A DNA stretch of 64,000 bases from Niveispirillum fermenti (GCF_048066175.1 NZ_JBLTXA010000015.1:40690-104689); one strand, 5' to 3'; shown: positions 51,888 to 61,039, counted from the stretch's first letter. Notes: generated by a model from the sequence alone, not told the origin. Made by a program: numbers and translations.

Positions 51888-52642
51888 GCTTTCCACGCCA
51901 GCAGACGGTCGCGCAGGGCGACGAAGATCATGTCGACGATGCCATACAGCAGCGCCATGGTGATCATGTAGACAACGACAATGTCGGTGGCCAGCAGGGA
52001 CGAGGCCTGCATCATGCGCTGGCCCAGACCGGCCACGCCGAACAGTTCGGCCGCCACCACGGCCATCCAGGCCTGCCCCAGCCCTGTGCGCAGCCCCGCC
52101 ATGATCGGCTGGATGGATGCCGGCAGAATCACCTTGAATAGCTTGGCGATGGGGGAGCGATGGCCGAAGGCGTCGGCCAGTTCGATCAGGTCGCGATCCA
52201 CGGCCTGGACAGCCCCCAGCGCCGCGAAATAATTGATCCAGAAAACGCCGATGATGATGATGAAGTTGGCCGCCGTCGGCGACACGCCGAACCAGATGAT
52301 GGCGAACGGCACCCAGGCCAGACCGGGAATGGGGCGCAGCAGGCGGACGATCCAGTTCGTCAGATCTTCCAGCGTCCGCGACATGCCGGTCGCCACGCCC
52401 AGCCCGACCCCCAGCGCCGAGCCCAGGAACAGGCCCGAAATATAATGGCCCAGGCTCTCCAGCACCGCGGAGTGCCAAGCGCCGGAACTGATCTCCCGCC
52501 AGAAGCTGGCCGGTATTTCGCTGGGTGCCGGCAACAGCATGGGCTTGACCACACCCAGGCGGGGCATGGCCTCCCAGATGGCCAGGAAGGTGATCACGCC
52601 CAGCAGGGAAAGCAGCAGGCGGCGGGTCTTGGAATGGGGCAT
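51884..52642 (-). CDS. ABC transporter permease (SsuC/TauC type)
   Basis: A 252-residue permease with about six membrane helices and the EAA-loop ELADAFGHRSPIAKLFKVILPASIQPIMAGLRTGLGQAW, the site that docks to the ATPase. LRPIPGLAWVPFAIIWFG is a family signature. Start at 52642 is followed by MPHSKTRRLLLSLLG. Middle gene of the transporter operon. Confidence 0.9.
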   Translation of the reverse strand: MPHSKTRRLLLSLLGVITFLAIWEAMPRLGVVKPMLLPAPSEIPASFWREISSGAWHSAVLESLGHYISGLFLGSALGVGLGVATGMSRTLEDLTNWIVRLLRPIPGLAWVPFAIIWFGVSPTAANFIIIIGVFWINYFAALGAVQAVDRDLIELADAFGHRSPIAKLFKVILPASIQPIMAGLRTGLGQAWMAVVAAELFGVAGLGQRMMQASSLLATDIVVVYMITMALLYGIVDMIFVALRDRLLAWKA

Positions 52643-52807
52643 GGGGGATCGTCGGCGTTTTACACAGCGTCGGCAAGATTGCCCGGCCAGAATTCCACAC
52701 AAAAACCATCAGGTATCAATGGGAATTGTCGCAACCGTGCTGTCCGGTCCGCATCAGTTGCAATGAAGTGACTTTAAGAGATTTCCGTAACCAATTGAAT
52801 GAAATGC

Positions 52808-52836
52808 AATGCCGTCCCCAGAACGGGGACGGCATT
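52808..52836 (-). terminator. intercistronic hairpin after the binding-protein gene
   Basis: A 12-bp perfect stem (AATGCCGTCCCC/GGGGACGGCATT) with a 5-nt loop lies between the binding-protein and permease genes, without a T-run. It could stabilise the upstream part of the mRNA and reduce downstream expression, a usual arrangement in ABC importers. Confidence 0.5.
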
Positions 52837-52848
52837 GCCCGGTGATCC

Positions 52849-53868
52849 TCAGCGGCCAGCGGCCTTCTGATAATAGGAAAGATCGAAGAGCTGCTCGACC
52901 GGCAGCGCCTCCTTCACCGTTCCCAGCTTCACCTGATAATCCTGAACGGTAGCCGTCTCGTTCAGGATGGCGGCCGGGTCGGTGTTGAACTTCACGGCCG
53001 GCGACTTCAGGGCCTGTTCGATCACGGCGCGCGGGATCAGGCCCTTGCCGATGGCCGATTCGACGGCGGCCACTGCGACGTCCTTGTCCGTGCGCAGCAC
53101 TTCCGTCGCACGCGCCGTCAGTTCGACCAGCTTCTGCGCGATGTCGGGATGCCTGGCGGTGAAATCATCGGTCAGGGCGATGACATTGCCCGGCTGGTTC
53201 TTCAGGATGTCCCCACCATAGGCCAGCACCTTCACGTCCGGGTTGCGGCCGGTGATGATGGTCAGGGCCGGTTCGCGGATGATGGCGCCATCCACAGCCC
53301 CGGCCAGCAGGGCCTGCTGCGTTGCGTCGATGCCTTGCGGCACCAGTTCGACATGGGCTTTGTCGACCTTCGCCACTTCCCACAGCCAATATTGCAGGAA
53401 GGTGTTGGGGACGGAGCCGGCCGGCTGGGTGGCCAGCTTCAGCGGGCGGCCCAGCTTCTTGGACAGGGCGGCGATGGCCTCTGCCGGGCTGCCCGCGGTG
53501 GCGGCCAGGGCGGGACCGGCAGCAACCACCAGTTCTTCAACGGCCGTGGCGGCCACCACCTTGATGCCCACACCGCGGCCGCGCGCCACGATCACTGGTG
53601 CCACCCCGGCGATATAGGCATCCAGTGTTCCCGAGGCGACGGCCTGGATCATGTTCGGGCCGCTGTCGAACTGCTTGAGCTGCAGGTCGAAGCCGTTTTC
53701 CAGATCCCAGCCCTGGCTGTCGATGACGAAGGCCTGCGCGGCCCCCAGCACGGGGATATAACCGGCGCGCACCACCACCGGATCGGCAGCCTGGGCGGAG
53801 CCGGTGAAGGCCATGCCCACCAGGGCGGTGGCGGCGGCAAGGCGGGTGGCGAAACGCTTGAACGACAT
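52849..53868 (-). CDS. ABC transporter substrate-binding protein (NitT/TauT/SsuA type)
   Basis: A 339-residue periplasmic binding protein. Signal peptide ends at SAQAA (about residue 28). VVVRAGYIPVLGAAQAFVIDSQGWDLENGF and PNMIQAVASGTLDAYIAGVAPVIVARGRGVGIKVV are typical of the sulfonate/nitrate group. An RBS (AAGGAGG) stands upstream. The transported ligand cannot be read; no SsuD, TauD or nitrate-reductase gene is nearby. Confidence 0.88.
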   Translation of the reverse strand: MSFKRFATRLAAATALVGMAFTGSAQAADPVVVRAGYIPVLGAAQAFVIDSQGWDLENGFDLQLKQFDSGPNMIQAVASGTLDAYIAGVAPVIVARGRGVGIKVVAATAVEELVVAAGPALAATAGSPAEAIAALSKKLGRPLKLATQPAGSVPNTFLQYWLWEVAKVDKAHVELVPQGIDATQQALLAGAVDGAIIREPALTIITGRNPDVKVLAYGGDILKNQPGNVIALTDDFTARHPDIAQKLVELTARATEVLRTDKDVAVAAVESAIGKGLIPRAVIEQALKSPAVKFNTDPAAILNETATVQDYQVKLGTVKEALPVEQLFDLSYYQKAAGR

Positions 53869-54385
53869 CGGGCAGGGCCTCCTTGAAACGTCGAAAACTT
53901 CTCTGGGCATTACGTCGGCTTGGATGAACCGTCGGGCTGAGGGTTTTACATCCCGAGGTTTTCGTCAATTATTATTGTGGTTTCTATTAAATAACATTAT
54001 TCATGTGTGATATGCAAAATTGAACATACCAATTTTTCTTGGGGTTTTTCCTTGACAGTGGCGCCATGATCACCAAATCTGAACCCAAGATCGCATGGTC
54101 CGGGTTGCCCTTCCCTGCAGGGGCCGCGGGAATTTGACGAACAGCAGCTTGCGCCGCGTCATCAAACGCTAAAGCGCCACGAAGCCCCTTCGTGGTTTGG
54201 TTCAAACCATCGGTGATGAGAGGGCAGTAAAATGCACAAGAAAACCAAGTTCAGCATTCAACGGACCCCTCCCCGCTGCGGCCGAATGTCCGGGTGTTGA
54301 CGCAGAACTTTTTGCGTCCTCCAGCATTATTACAGCGTTGTGCGGCAAGGCGATGAGCTTTGCCGTTGATGGGAGCAATTTTGAC
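53869..54385. promoter_or_regulatory. AT-rich control region between the transporter and a small gene
   Basis: A 517-bp gap. The part at 53960-54060 is unusually AT-rich for this chromosome and suits the transporter promoter. A perfect hairpin CCACGAAG/CTTCGTGG (54177-54195) and a small GGTTT/AAACC hairpin (54194-54208) lie nearer the small plus-strand gene. No longer gene is supported; an open frame back to 54197 has no recognisable content. Confidence 0.45.
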
Positions 54386-54643
54386 ATGACGAACCAGGCT
54401 TTCAGTATCGAAACCAGCCGGTATACTGCCGGCATTGCCGTGGCCGATGGCCAGGGATTCCGCTTCTTCTCCGCCCATCCCCTGTTCGCCAGCCTGGATG
54501 GCCGGCATTTCAGCAGTGTGGCCGCCGCCGAGAAGGCCGCCCGCCGGCGGGAGAACGAGGCGCGTAACGGCATGCGCCGTCAGGACAGCCGCGGGCAGGT
54601 ATTCCGGTCCTGGGGATTCAAGCCTGAAAGGGCCCAGGCCTGA
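54386..54643 (+). CDS. small hypothetical protein
   Basis: A putative 85-residue protein of no recognised family. It begins MTNQAFSIETSRYTAGIAVADG and has RFFSAHPLFASLDGRHF followed by a charged helix (AAAEKAARRRENEARNG) and a WGFKPERAQ end. The start at 54386 has GGGAG about 11 bases upstream; a start at 54353 or 54197 is possible. A strong terminator lies 50 bp past the stop, on the right strand, which supports a transcribed gene. Confidence 0.5.
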   Translation: MTNQAFSIETSRYTAGIAVADGQGFRFFSAHPLFASLDGRHFSSVAAAEKAARRRENEARNGMRRQDSRGQVFRSWGFKPERAQA

Positions 54644-54695
54644 CAGGCCGGCATTGCCACAGCCCCGCGACATAGGCCGTAGCCGATAAGAATGA

Positions 54696-54726
54696 GGCCG
54701 GCGGGATGATCACCCGCCGGCCTTTT
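54696..54726 (+). terminator. rho-independent terminator after the small gene
   Basis: GGCCGGCGGG (54696-54705) pairs perfectly with CCCGCCGGCC (54713-54722), loop of 7, followed by TTTT. Confidence 0.85.
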
Positions 54727-54765
54727 CATATCCGTCTTCCGTGCCCCTTCCGGGCCTGGGCGGAA

Positions 54766-57450
54766 CTATCCCAGGCGGGCCAGCGCGTCGGCCAGCTTGG
54801 CCCGGGTGGTCTCGGCATCTGCGCGGCGCTCGCGCTGTTCCTCGATCACCTCTTCCGGTGCGCGATCGACGAAGTTGCGGTTCGACAGCTTGGCGTCGAT
54901 CTTGCCGATCTCCTGCTCCAGCTTGGCGATCTCCTTGGCCAGCCGGGCCTTTTCCTTTTCCACATCGATGAAATCGGCCAGCGGCAGGATCAGCGTCGCC
55001 TCATCCAGCACAGACTGGGCCGACCCCTTGGGCGCGTCCTGCATCGTTGCCTCCACGCCCGACAGGCGGGCCAGGCGCAGGATCAGGTCGCGATGGGTGG
55101 CCAGCCGCGCCTGGGAAACCACGCTGGCATCCTTCAGCAACAGGGGAAGCTGGGCAGAAGGCGGAACGTTCATTTCGGCACGGACGGTGCGGATCGTGGA
55201 GATCAGGCGCACCACCCATTCCATCTCGTCGCCGGCCGCGGCATCGATCAGCCCTTCCTGGGCCACCGGCCAGGGAGCGGAAATCAGGGTCTGGCCCTGG
55301 CCGCCCAGCTTCTCGTTCAGTTCCTCGGTGATGAAAGGCATGATGGGGTGCAGCAGGTGCAGGATGCGGTCCAGCACCCAGGCCGTGGTGGCGCGGGTCT
55401 CGGCCTTGGCGGCCTCATCCTCCCCATTCAGGATGGGCTTGGTAAATTCCAGGTACCAGTCACAGAAGCTGTTCCAGGCGAACTGATAGATGCCGTTCGC
55501 CGCCTCGTTGAACTTGTAGGCGTCCAGCGCTTCGGTGACCCGGGATGCCGCCTGCTGCACGGCACCGACGATCCACTTATTGACTGTCAGCGTCACCTGG
55601 GACGGGTCGAAGCCCGGTACGGCGGCAACCTGGTTCATCTCCGCATAGCGCGCCGCGTTCCAAAGTTTCGTGGCGAAGTTGCGATAGCCTTCGACGCGGT
55701 TGACGGCCAGCTTGATGTCGCGGCCCTGCGCCGCCATGGCGGTCAGGGTGAAGCGCAACGCATCACAACCATACTGGTCGATGACGTTCAGCGGGTCGAT
55801 GACGTTGCCCTTCGACTTCGACATCTTCTGGCCCTTCTCATCACGGACCAGGGCGTGGATATAGACAGTCCTGAACGGCACATCGCCCATGAAATGGATG
55901 CCCATCATCATCATCCGGGCCACCCAGAAAAAGATGATGTCGAAGCCGGTGACCAGGACATCGCCGGGGTAGTAGCGATCCAGTTCCGGCACCTTCTCCG
56001 GCCAGCCCAGGGTGCTGAACGGCCACAGAGCGGACGAAAACCAGGTGTCCAGCACGTCGGCATCGCGGGTGAGCGCCACACCAGCCCCGGCCAGGGCCTG
56101 CGCCTCTTCCTGCGTCTCCGCCACGAACACATTCCCGTCGGCATCATACCAGGCGGGAATCTGATGACCCCACCAGAGCTGACGCGAGATGCACCAGGGC
56201 TGGATGTTGCGCATCCATTCGAAATAGGTGTTTTCCCAATTCCTGGGCACGAACACGGTCTTGCCGGTTTCCACGGCCTCGATGGCCGGCTTGGCCAGCG
56301 TGGCGGCGTCGCAATACCATTGATCGGTCAGCCAGGGCTCGATCACCACACCGGACCGGTCGCCGTGCGGCTGTGTCATCTTGTGCGGGACGATCTGTTC
56401 CAGCAGTTCCAGTGCCTCCAGATCGGCCACGACACGCTTGCGTGCCTCATACCGGTCCAGGCCGCGATAAGCGTCGGGCACCGGCTCGCTGAACGCCTCC
56501 AGGCGACCATCGGCACCGGGCTTGTAGCCTTCAAATTCCTGCACGATGCGGGCATCGCGGTCCAGCAGGTTGATCAGCGGCAGCTTGTGGCGCCGGCCAA
56601 CCTCGAAATCGTTGAAATCATGGGCCGGCGTGATCTTCACCGCGCCCGACCCCGTCTCCGGGTCGGCATAATCGTCCGCGACGATGGGGATCAGGCGACC
56701 GACGAGCGGCAGGCGCACGAATTTGCCGATCAGGTCCTTGTACCGCTCATCCTCCGGATGCACGGCCACAGCCGTGTCGGCCAGCATGGTCTCGGGCCGC
56801 GTCGTGGCGACAACGATATGGCGGCCTTCCTGGCCGTCGATGGGATAGCGGAAATGCCAAAGGTTACCGCTCACCTCCTTCTGCTCCACCTCCAGATCGG
56901 AAATGGCGGTGTGCAGCTTGGGGTCCCAGTTGACCAGGCGCTTGTCGCGATAGATGAGGCCCTGGCGGTACAGTTCCACGAACACCTTGCGGACGGCCTT
57001 GTTCAGGCCCTCATCCATGGTGAAGCGCTCCCGGCTCCAGTCGGTGGAAGCGCCCAGGCGGCGAAGTTGGCGCGTGATCGTGCCCCCGGATTCCGCCTTC
57101 CATTCCCAGACCTTCTCCAGGAATTTCTCCCGTCCCAGATCCTGGCGCGAAATACCCTCCTTCCCCAGGTTGCGTTCCACCACCATCTGGGTCGCGATGC
57201 CGGCATGGTCGGTGCCGGGCTGCCACAACGCATCCTTGCCGCGCATGCGCTGATACCGGGTCAGGATATCCTGCAAGGTGAAGGTCAGCGCGTGACCCAT
57301 GTGCAGGCTGCCCGTCACGTTCGGCGGCGGCATCATGATGGTATAGGGCGTCTGGTTCGAATCGACATGCGCGGCGAACGCGCCCGTCGCCTCCCAACGC
57401 TGGTAATGGTTGGCTTCCACTTCCGAGGGGGAGAACGTCTTTTCCAACAT
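54766..57450 (-). CDS. valS: valyl-tRNA synthetase
   Basis: An 894-residue class I synthetase. The HIGH motif is PPPNVTGSLHMGHAL and the KMSKS motif is GQKMSKSKGNVIDP. The editing domain (TTRPETMLADTAVAVHP) and the C-terminal coiled coil (KARLAKEIAKLEQEIGKIDAKL), used to hold tRNA, are present. Loads valine and clears threonine. Starts at MLEKTFSP. popZ lies upstream on the same strand, separated by a terminator. Confidence 0.96.
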   Translation of the reverse strand: MLEKTFSPSEVEANHYQRWEATGAFAAHVDSNQTPYTIMMPPPNVTGSLHMGHALTFTLQDILTRYQRMRGKDALWQPGTDHAGIATQMVVERNLGKEGISRQDLGREKFLEKVWEWKAESGGTITRQLRRLGASTDWSRERFTMDEGLNKAVRKVFVELYRQGLIYRDKRLVNWDPKLHTAISDLEVEQKEVSGNLWHFRYPIDGQEGRHIVVATTRPETMLADTAVAVHPEDERYKDLIGKFVRLPLVGRLIPIVADDYADPETGSGAVKITPAHDFNDFEVGRRHKLPLINLLDRDARIVQEFEGYKPGADGRLEAFSEPVPDAYRGLDRYEARKRVVADLEALELLEQIVPHKMTQPHGDRSGVVIEPWLTDQWYCDAATLAKPAIEAVETGKTVFVPRNWENTYFEWMRNIQPWCISRQLWWGHQIPAWYDADGNVFVAETQEEAQALAGAGVALTRDADVLDTWFSSALWPFSTLGWPEKVPELDRYYPGDVLVTGFDIIFFWVARMMMMGIHFMGDVPFRTVYIHALVRDEKGQKMSKSKGNVIDPLNVIDQYGCDALRFTLTAMAAQGRDIKLAVNRVEGYRNFATKLWNAARYAEMNQVAAVPGFDPSQVTLTVNKWIVGAVQQAASRVTEALDAYKFNEAANGIYQFAWNSFCDWYLEFTKPILNGEDEAAKAETRATTAWVLDRILHLLHPIMPFITEELNEKLGGQGQTLISAPWPVAQEGLIDAAAGDEMEWVVRLISTIRTVRAEMNVPPSAQLPLLLKDASVVSQARLATHRDLILRLARLSGVEATMQDAPKGSAQSVLDEATLILPLADFIDVEKEKARLAKEIAKLEQEIGKIDAKLSNRNFVDRAPEEVIEEQRERRADAETTRAKLADALARLG

Positions 57451-57491
57451 GGCCGGGCCTTCCGGGTAAAAGGGATTGGGTTAGATAAAGG

Positions 57492-57526
57492 AAAAGGGGC
57501 GGCACCAGCAAGGCGCCGCCCCTTTT
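57492..57526 (-). terminator. terminator between popZ and valS
   Basis: AAAAGGGGCGGC (57492-57503) pairs perfectly with GCCGCCCCTTTT (57515-57526); A- and T-runs make it work on both strands. It lies just past the popZ stop. Confidence 0.85.
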
Positions 57527-57551
57527 GTTCATGTCAAAGCAGGCAAGCGCG

Positions 57552-58154
57552 TCAGTCGAGCCCGCGCCGTACAACCCGCTCGATCTCCCGCTTGACCATG
57601 CGTTCCACCATGGTGGGAAGATTGTCATCAAGCCATTCACGGATCATCGGACGAACGATCTCGTAAACGATCTGCTCCAGCGTGACATCGCCACGCCCGA
57701 CCGGGCCATCGCCTGTCAGGCTGGGGCCGCCACGGCGGAACCCGGCCAGACCCGATGCAAAGGCACGGCTGGCCGCATCGGCGGCATAATCGGAGATCAG
57801 CCCGCCATCATCCTGCAGGGGGGGTGGCGGACGGCGTGGCGGCGGTGGCGGCGCATAGAAGGGTTCCGGATCTTCCTCCGGCAACACCTGCGTCAACTCC
57901 AGCGGCTCGTCCTCTTCCTCATAGGACGGCAGCTCCGGTTCCGGGTCGAGTTCGGGCTCCGGCTCGAACATCGGCGGGGGTGGCGGCGGTGGCGGCGGGG
58001 GAGGAGGGGGTGGTGGCGGCGGCGGGGGAGGCGGCGGCGGCGCAGCAGCCGGCGCTTCCTCCGGTGGCGCCTCGCCATCTTCGGAAATGATCCTGCGGAT
58101 GGAAGCGAGAATCTCTTCCATCGATGGTTCTTGTGAGGACCCTTTGTCGGCCAT
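57552..58154 (-). CDS. popZ: polar organizing protein PopZ
   Basis: A 200-residue PopZ (DUF2497). N-terminal SMEEILASIRRIISEDGE is the partner-binding helix; C-terminal LEQIVYEIVRPMIREWLDDNLPTMVERMVKREIERVVRRGLD is the oligomerisation region. The linker is acidic/proline-rich and contains 23 consecutive prolines. PopZ condenses at the cell pole and anchors ParB-DNA and signalling kinases. Start at the ATG 58154; a GTG at 58178 is possible. Confidence 0.9.
   Translation of the reverse strand: MADKGSSQEPSMEEILASIRRIISEDGEAPPEEAPAAAPPPPPPPPPPPPPPPPPPPPPPPMFEPEPELDPEPELPSYEEEDEPLELTQVLPEEDPEPFYAPPPPPRRPPPPLQDDGGLISDYAADAASRAFASGLAGFRRGGPSLTGDGPVGRGDVTLEQIVYEIVRPMIREWLDDNLPTMVERMVKREIERVVRRGLD
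57972..58040 (-). repeat. tract encoding 23 consecutive prolines in popZ
   Basis: All 23 codons read CCN on the minus strand with mixed third bases, so the run is maintained as protein sequence rather than as a pure nucleotide repeat. EF-P would be needed for its translation. Confidence 0.95.
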
Positions 58155-58266
58155 TGCGCGCGTAACCTGACCTTCCACGAATGTGGCGCCAAGCCTAGGG
58201 CAGAACGCTGCAAATTTCCACGAACTTGTTAATGGCGTTAAGAAAACGCCCCTGCCCGCCCCAAAA

Positions 58267-58300
58267 GGGACAGGGGAGGCGTCGCCGCCTCCCCTGTCCC
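58267..58300 (-). terminator. terminator of the pcm-rhodanese-tolC operon
   Basis: A 15-bp perfect stem (GGGACAGGGGAGGCG and its complement) with a 4-nt loop, followed on the minus strand by TTTT. It lies 31 bp past the tolC stop. Confidence 0.9.
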
Positions 58301-58330
58301 GTTCGACACCGGCCGGTCAAGTCCACCGAA

Positions 58331-59722
58331 TCAATCGATGGACAGGCCCCAGAACTTGTTGGACGCCCGGTTATAATGGCCTTCCACATCATAGACCTGA
58401 ACCGCCAGTTCCAGCGTGTTCGCCGACAACTGACCGATGGCCGCCATCACCTGGAAGCTGGCCACGATCTCGTCACGCTGCGACCGGACCAGTTCGACCT
58501 GGGCGTTCAGCAATTCCTGTTCGGCATCCAGGGTATCCAGCACGGTGCGCGAGCCCACCGTCGCTTCCTGACGCACGCCTTCCAGCGCGATATTGGCGGC
58601 GCGAACCTGTTCCTCACGCGACTTGATGGATGCACGCGAGGTCACCAGTGCTTCCCATGACCGGATGGCGGTCTCGCGCGCCTGGCGTGTCGCCTCATCG
58701 ATCTGGATGCGGCGCTGGGAGGCCGTCTGCTTGGCTTCACGCACACGGGCCGTCGTGCCGCCGGCCTCGTAAATGGGAATCGAGACGCGGGCCGTGATCG
58801 ATCCGGTATCGTAGTCACCCAGCGTGCCGGGGCGATCCCAGGTACGGCTGTAAGTGCCGACCAGCGACACGGTGGGCAACAGTTCGCCGGCGACCTGATC
58901 GACGGCGGCATCGGCCGCGCGCTCGGCGAAACGGGCCGCAACGACCTGCGGATTGTTCTGTTCGGCCAGGGCGATCGTGGCCTCCAGCGAGGCCGGCAGG
59001 CCCATCAGGGGGGCCGGTTGCTGCAGGTTCTGCGGCGGTGCGCCGATCAGGCGGGTAAAGGTCGCGCGGCTGGCATTCAGCAGGCCTTCAGCCGCGATAC
59101 GGTTGGACCGCGACAGGGCCAGACGCGACTCGGACTGGCTGACATCGGTGCGGGTGATCTCGCCCACCCGGAACCGGTCGTTGGAAGCATCCAACTGGCG
59201 CTGCAGCACCTGGACATTGTTGACATTCAGGTCCAGCACGGCCTGATCACGCACCACGTCGCTATAGGCCGTGGCGGCGGTCAGCAGCACGCTCTGCTCG
59301 GTCGCAAGCAGGGTAGCGCGCTGGGCCTGGACGAGGGCTTCCGCGCGGCTCATTCCCGCAACGGTGCGGCCGCCGCGAAACAGCGGCTGGACGACGGTGG
59401 CGCTGGCCGTCTTCTCATTCCAGTACGTGTCGGACGGTCCGTTCTTCTGTACGTTTCGGCCGACCTGGCCTTCGGCGGACAGGGTCGGCAGATAGCCGGC
59501 GCGGGCCTGCGGCACCAGTTCGTCGGTGGCACGCAACTGGGCGCGCGCGGCGTCGAGGGTGGGGTTGGATTCATAGGCCTGGGCCAGCGCATCCTGAAGG
59601 GATTGCGCCTGGGCGGGCGACAGGCCCAGCCCGAAGGCCAGCGCCACGGCCGGCAGGGCAGCACGCGCCGCATGGCGCAGGAACGGGCTGGTGGAAGTCG
59701 GCTTCTGACGGGTGGCGTCCAT
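58331..59722 (-). CDS. tolC: TolC-family outer-membrane efflux protein
   Basis: A 463-residue protein with a signal peptide (about residues 1-39, ending AQAQS). Coiled-coil repeats typical of the TolC tunnel: SLQDALAQAYESNPTLDAARAQLRATDELVPQARAGYLPTLSAEG and its internal copy from ATIALAEQNNPQV. TolC forms the outer-membrane channel of multidrug and type I export systems. Last gene of an operon with a rhodanese and pcm; this order is common in Rhodospirillales. Confidence 0.92.
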   Translation of the reverse strand: MDATRQKPTSTSPFLRHAARAALPAVALAFGLGLSPAQAQSLQDALAQAYESNPTLDAARAQLRATDELVPQARAGYLPTLSAEGQVGRNVQKNGPSDTYWNEKTASATVVQPLFRGGRTVAGMSRAEALVQAQRATLLATEQSVLLTAATAYSDVVRDQAVLDLNVNNVQVLQRQLDASNDRFRVGEITRTDVSQSESRLALSRSNRIAAEGLLNASRATFTRLIGAPPQNLQQPAPLMGLPASLEATIALAEQNNPQVVAARFAERAADAAVDQVAGELLPTVSLVGTYSRTWDRPGTLGDYDTGSITARVSIPIYEAGGTTARVREAKQTASQRRIQIDEATRQARETAIRSWEALVTSRASIKSREEQVRAANIALEGVRQEATVGSRTVLDTLDAEQELLNAQVELVRSQRDEIVASFQVMAAIGQLSANTLELAVQVYDVEGHYNRASNKFWGLSID

Positions 59723-59723
59723 G

Positions 59724-60074
59724 TCAATACACCTTCATGGTCGGATCGATACGCCGGGCCCAAGCGTCGATTCCGCCCGCAAGATTGATGGCCCGGTCAA
59801 AACCCTGGGTACGCAGCCATTGTGTGGCGTGCGCGCTTCGCATGCCGTGATGGCACAGGACCGCGATATCACGATCCCGCGGCAATGCCGCCACGGCGGT
59901 CGGCAATTGTCCGAGGGGAATGTGAAGGCTTCCGCCGATATGGCAAAGTTCCACTTCCCAGGGTTCGCGCACGTCCAGCACAACCAACCCGTCATCCCCC
60001 CGGAGCCTCTCCGCCAAATCCTCCACCGTCACTTCATTGTCTGTGATGGGACGCACAGGCGGGGCTCCGTTCAA
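59724..60074 (-). CDS. rhodanese-like domain protein
   Basis: A 116-residue single rhodanese domain. The active loop cysteine is in IAVLCHHGMRSAHA and WLRTQGFDRAINLAGGIDAWA closes the domain. Such proteins transfer sulfur or sense redox state; the true substrate is unknown. One base separates it from tolC and 8 bp from pcm, so all are one operon. Confidence 0.9.
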   Translation of the reverse strand: MNGAPPVRPITDNEVTVEDLAERLRGDDGLVVLDVREPWEVELCHIGGSLHIPLGQLPTAVAALPRDRDIAVLCHHGMRSAHATQWLRTQGFDRAINLAGGIDAWARRIDPTMKVY

Positions 60075-60082
60075 CCGAAAGA

Positions 60083-60745
60083 TCAGAAGCGGAAATCGGG
60101 CTTTGCCTCCAGCCCCGGCAGCAGCGCGGCGGAAGCGTCGAACAGGATGCGGCTGGAAACCTGGCCGCCGGACTTCTGATAGAGCCGGGCGACGCCCTGG
60201 CCGCTTTCGGGAATGACGACGGTGACCAGGCGGCCACCCTCGGCCAACTGGTCAAGCAGAACCTGTGGCACGGCGGCGACGGCCCCCTGGATGACGATGA
60301 CATTGTAGGGGGCCTGACCGGCCCACCCGGCGTTCAGCGGGCCGCGCATGATAGCGGCATTGTCCACGCCCAGCGTCTGCATGGCCTGATCGGCCTGCGC
60401 CGCCAGATCGCCATCCGCCTCCACGGCCACGACGGTGGAGGCCAGACGGCCCAGAACGGCGGCGGAATAGCCCGTGGCCGTGCCGATATCCAGAACGATG
60501 TCGGTCGCCTCGATACGGGCTTCGTTCAGCAGGCGCGCCAGCACCATGGGTTCCAGCAGGAAGCGGCCGTTGCCAAGCGGAATGCTCTTGTCGACATAGG
60601 CGACGCCGCGCAGCCCGGCGGGCACGAACCGGTCGCGCGGAACGGCCAGAAAGGCATCGACCACACGCTGGTCGGTCACCTTGTTCGGCCGGATCTGGCC
60701 TTCGACCATGTTCAGACGGGCGGCGCTATATTCGGTGGGGGCCAT
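60083..60745 (-). CDS. pcm: protein-L-isoaspartate O-methyltransferase
   Basis: A 220-residue SAM-dependent methyltransferase. MVEGQIRPNKVTDQRVVDAFLAVPRDRFVP and PLGNGRFLLEPMVLARLLNEA are the family N-terminal blocks; VLDIGTATGYSAAVLGRLA binds SAM. It repairs isoaspartyl residues in damaged proteins. The start is at 60745 or the adjacent ATG at 60748; a long upstream frame is not conserved. First gene of the operon with the rhodanese and tolC. Confidence 0.9.
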   Translation of the reverse strand: MAPTEYSAARLNMVEGQIRPNKVTDQRVVDAFLAVPRDRFVPAGLRGVAYVDKSIPLGNGRFLLEPMVLARLLNEARIEATDIVLDIGTATGYSAAVLGRLASTVVAVEADGDLAAQADQAMQTLGVDNAAIMRGPLNAGWAGQAPYNVIVIQGAVAAVPQVLLDQLAEGGRLVTVVIPESGQGVARLYQKSGGQVSSRILFDASAALLPGLEAKPDFRF

Positions 60746-60893
60746 CATGGACGGGTCTGTCGCGCTGGGGAAAACGAAGGGTGGCGTGAATCCGCAGAAG
60801 GAATTCCACGCTGCTATATATCCGCCCCGACCGCGGAACACAATGTTGCGCCTGCACCCTGAAAGCATCCGACGGAATAATTGCAGCAGACCC

Positions 60894-60923
60894 TTGACCA
60901 GCCCCTTTCCAGCCGTCTATATA
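60894..60923 (+). promoter_or_regulatory. promoter of tRNA-Cys
   Basis: TTGACC (60894-60899) and TATATA (60918-60923) are separated by 18 bp and lie 43 bp before the tRNA. Confidence 0.75.
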
Positions 60924-60965
60924 CCGGCCCCACCCCGGACGGCGAGAGCCGGAAGGCGGGCCATC

Positions 60966-61039
60966 GGCGCGGTGGCAGAATGGTGATGCAACGGACTGCA
61001 AATCCGTGAATCCGGGTTCGATTCCCGGCCGTGCCTCCA
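60966..61039 (+). tRNA. tRNA-Cys (GCA)
   Basis: A 74-nt cloverleaf. Acceptor GGCGCGG pairs with CCGTGCC (one G-U), the anticodon arm is ACGGA-CTGCAAA-TCCGT with anticodon GCA, the T-arm is CCGGG-TTCGATT-CCCGG, and CCA is encoded. Confidence 0.97.

Noticed and set aside
51888..52709. Upstream extension of the ABC ATPase open frame (526-residue frame)
   Set aside because: It is the shadow frame of the permease gene; ABC homology starts at 51887.
54052..54057. TTGACA as a -35 element for a small RNA or the small gene
   Set aside because: No -10 hexamer at 16-18 bp; a promoter cannot be supported.
54706..57666. 986-residue plus-strand open frame
   Set aside because: Antisense to valS and composed of low-information residues; valS is unmistakable on the other strand.
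58229..58241. TTAA-N5-TTAA near popZ as a CtrA site
   Set aside because: CtrA needs a 7-bp spacer; this has 5.
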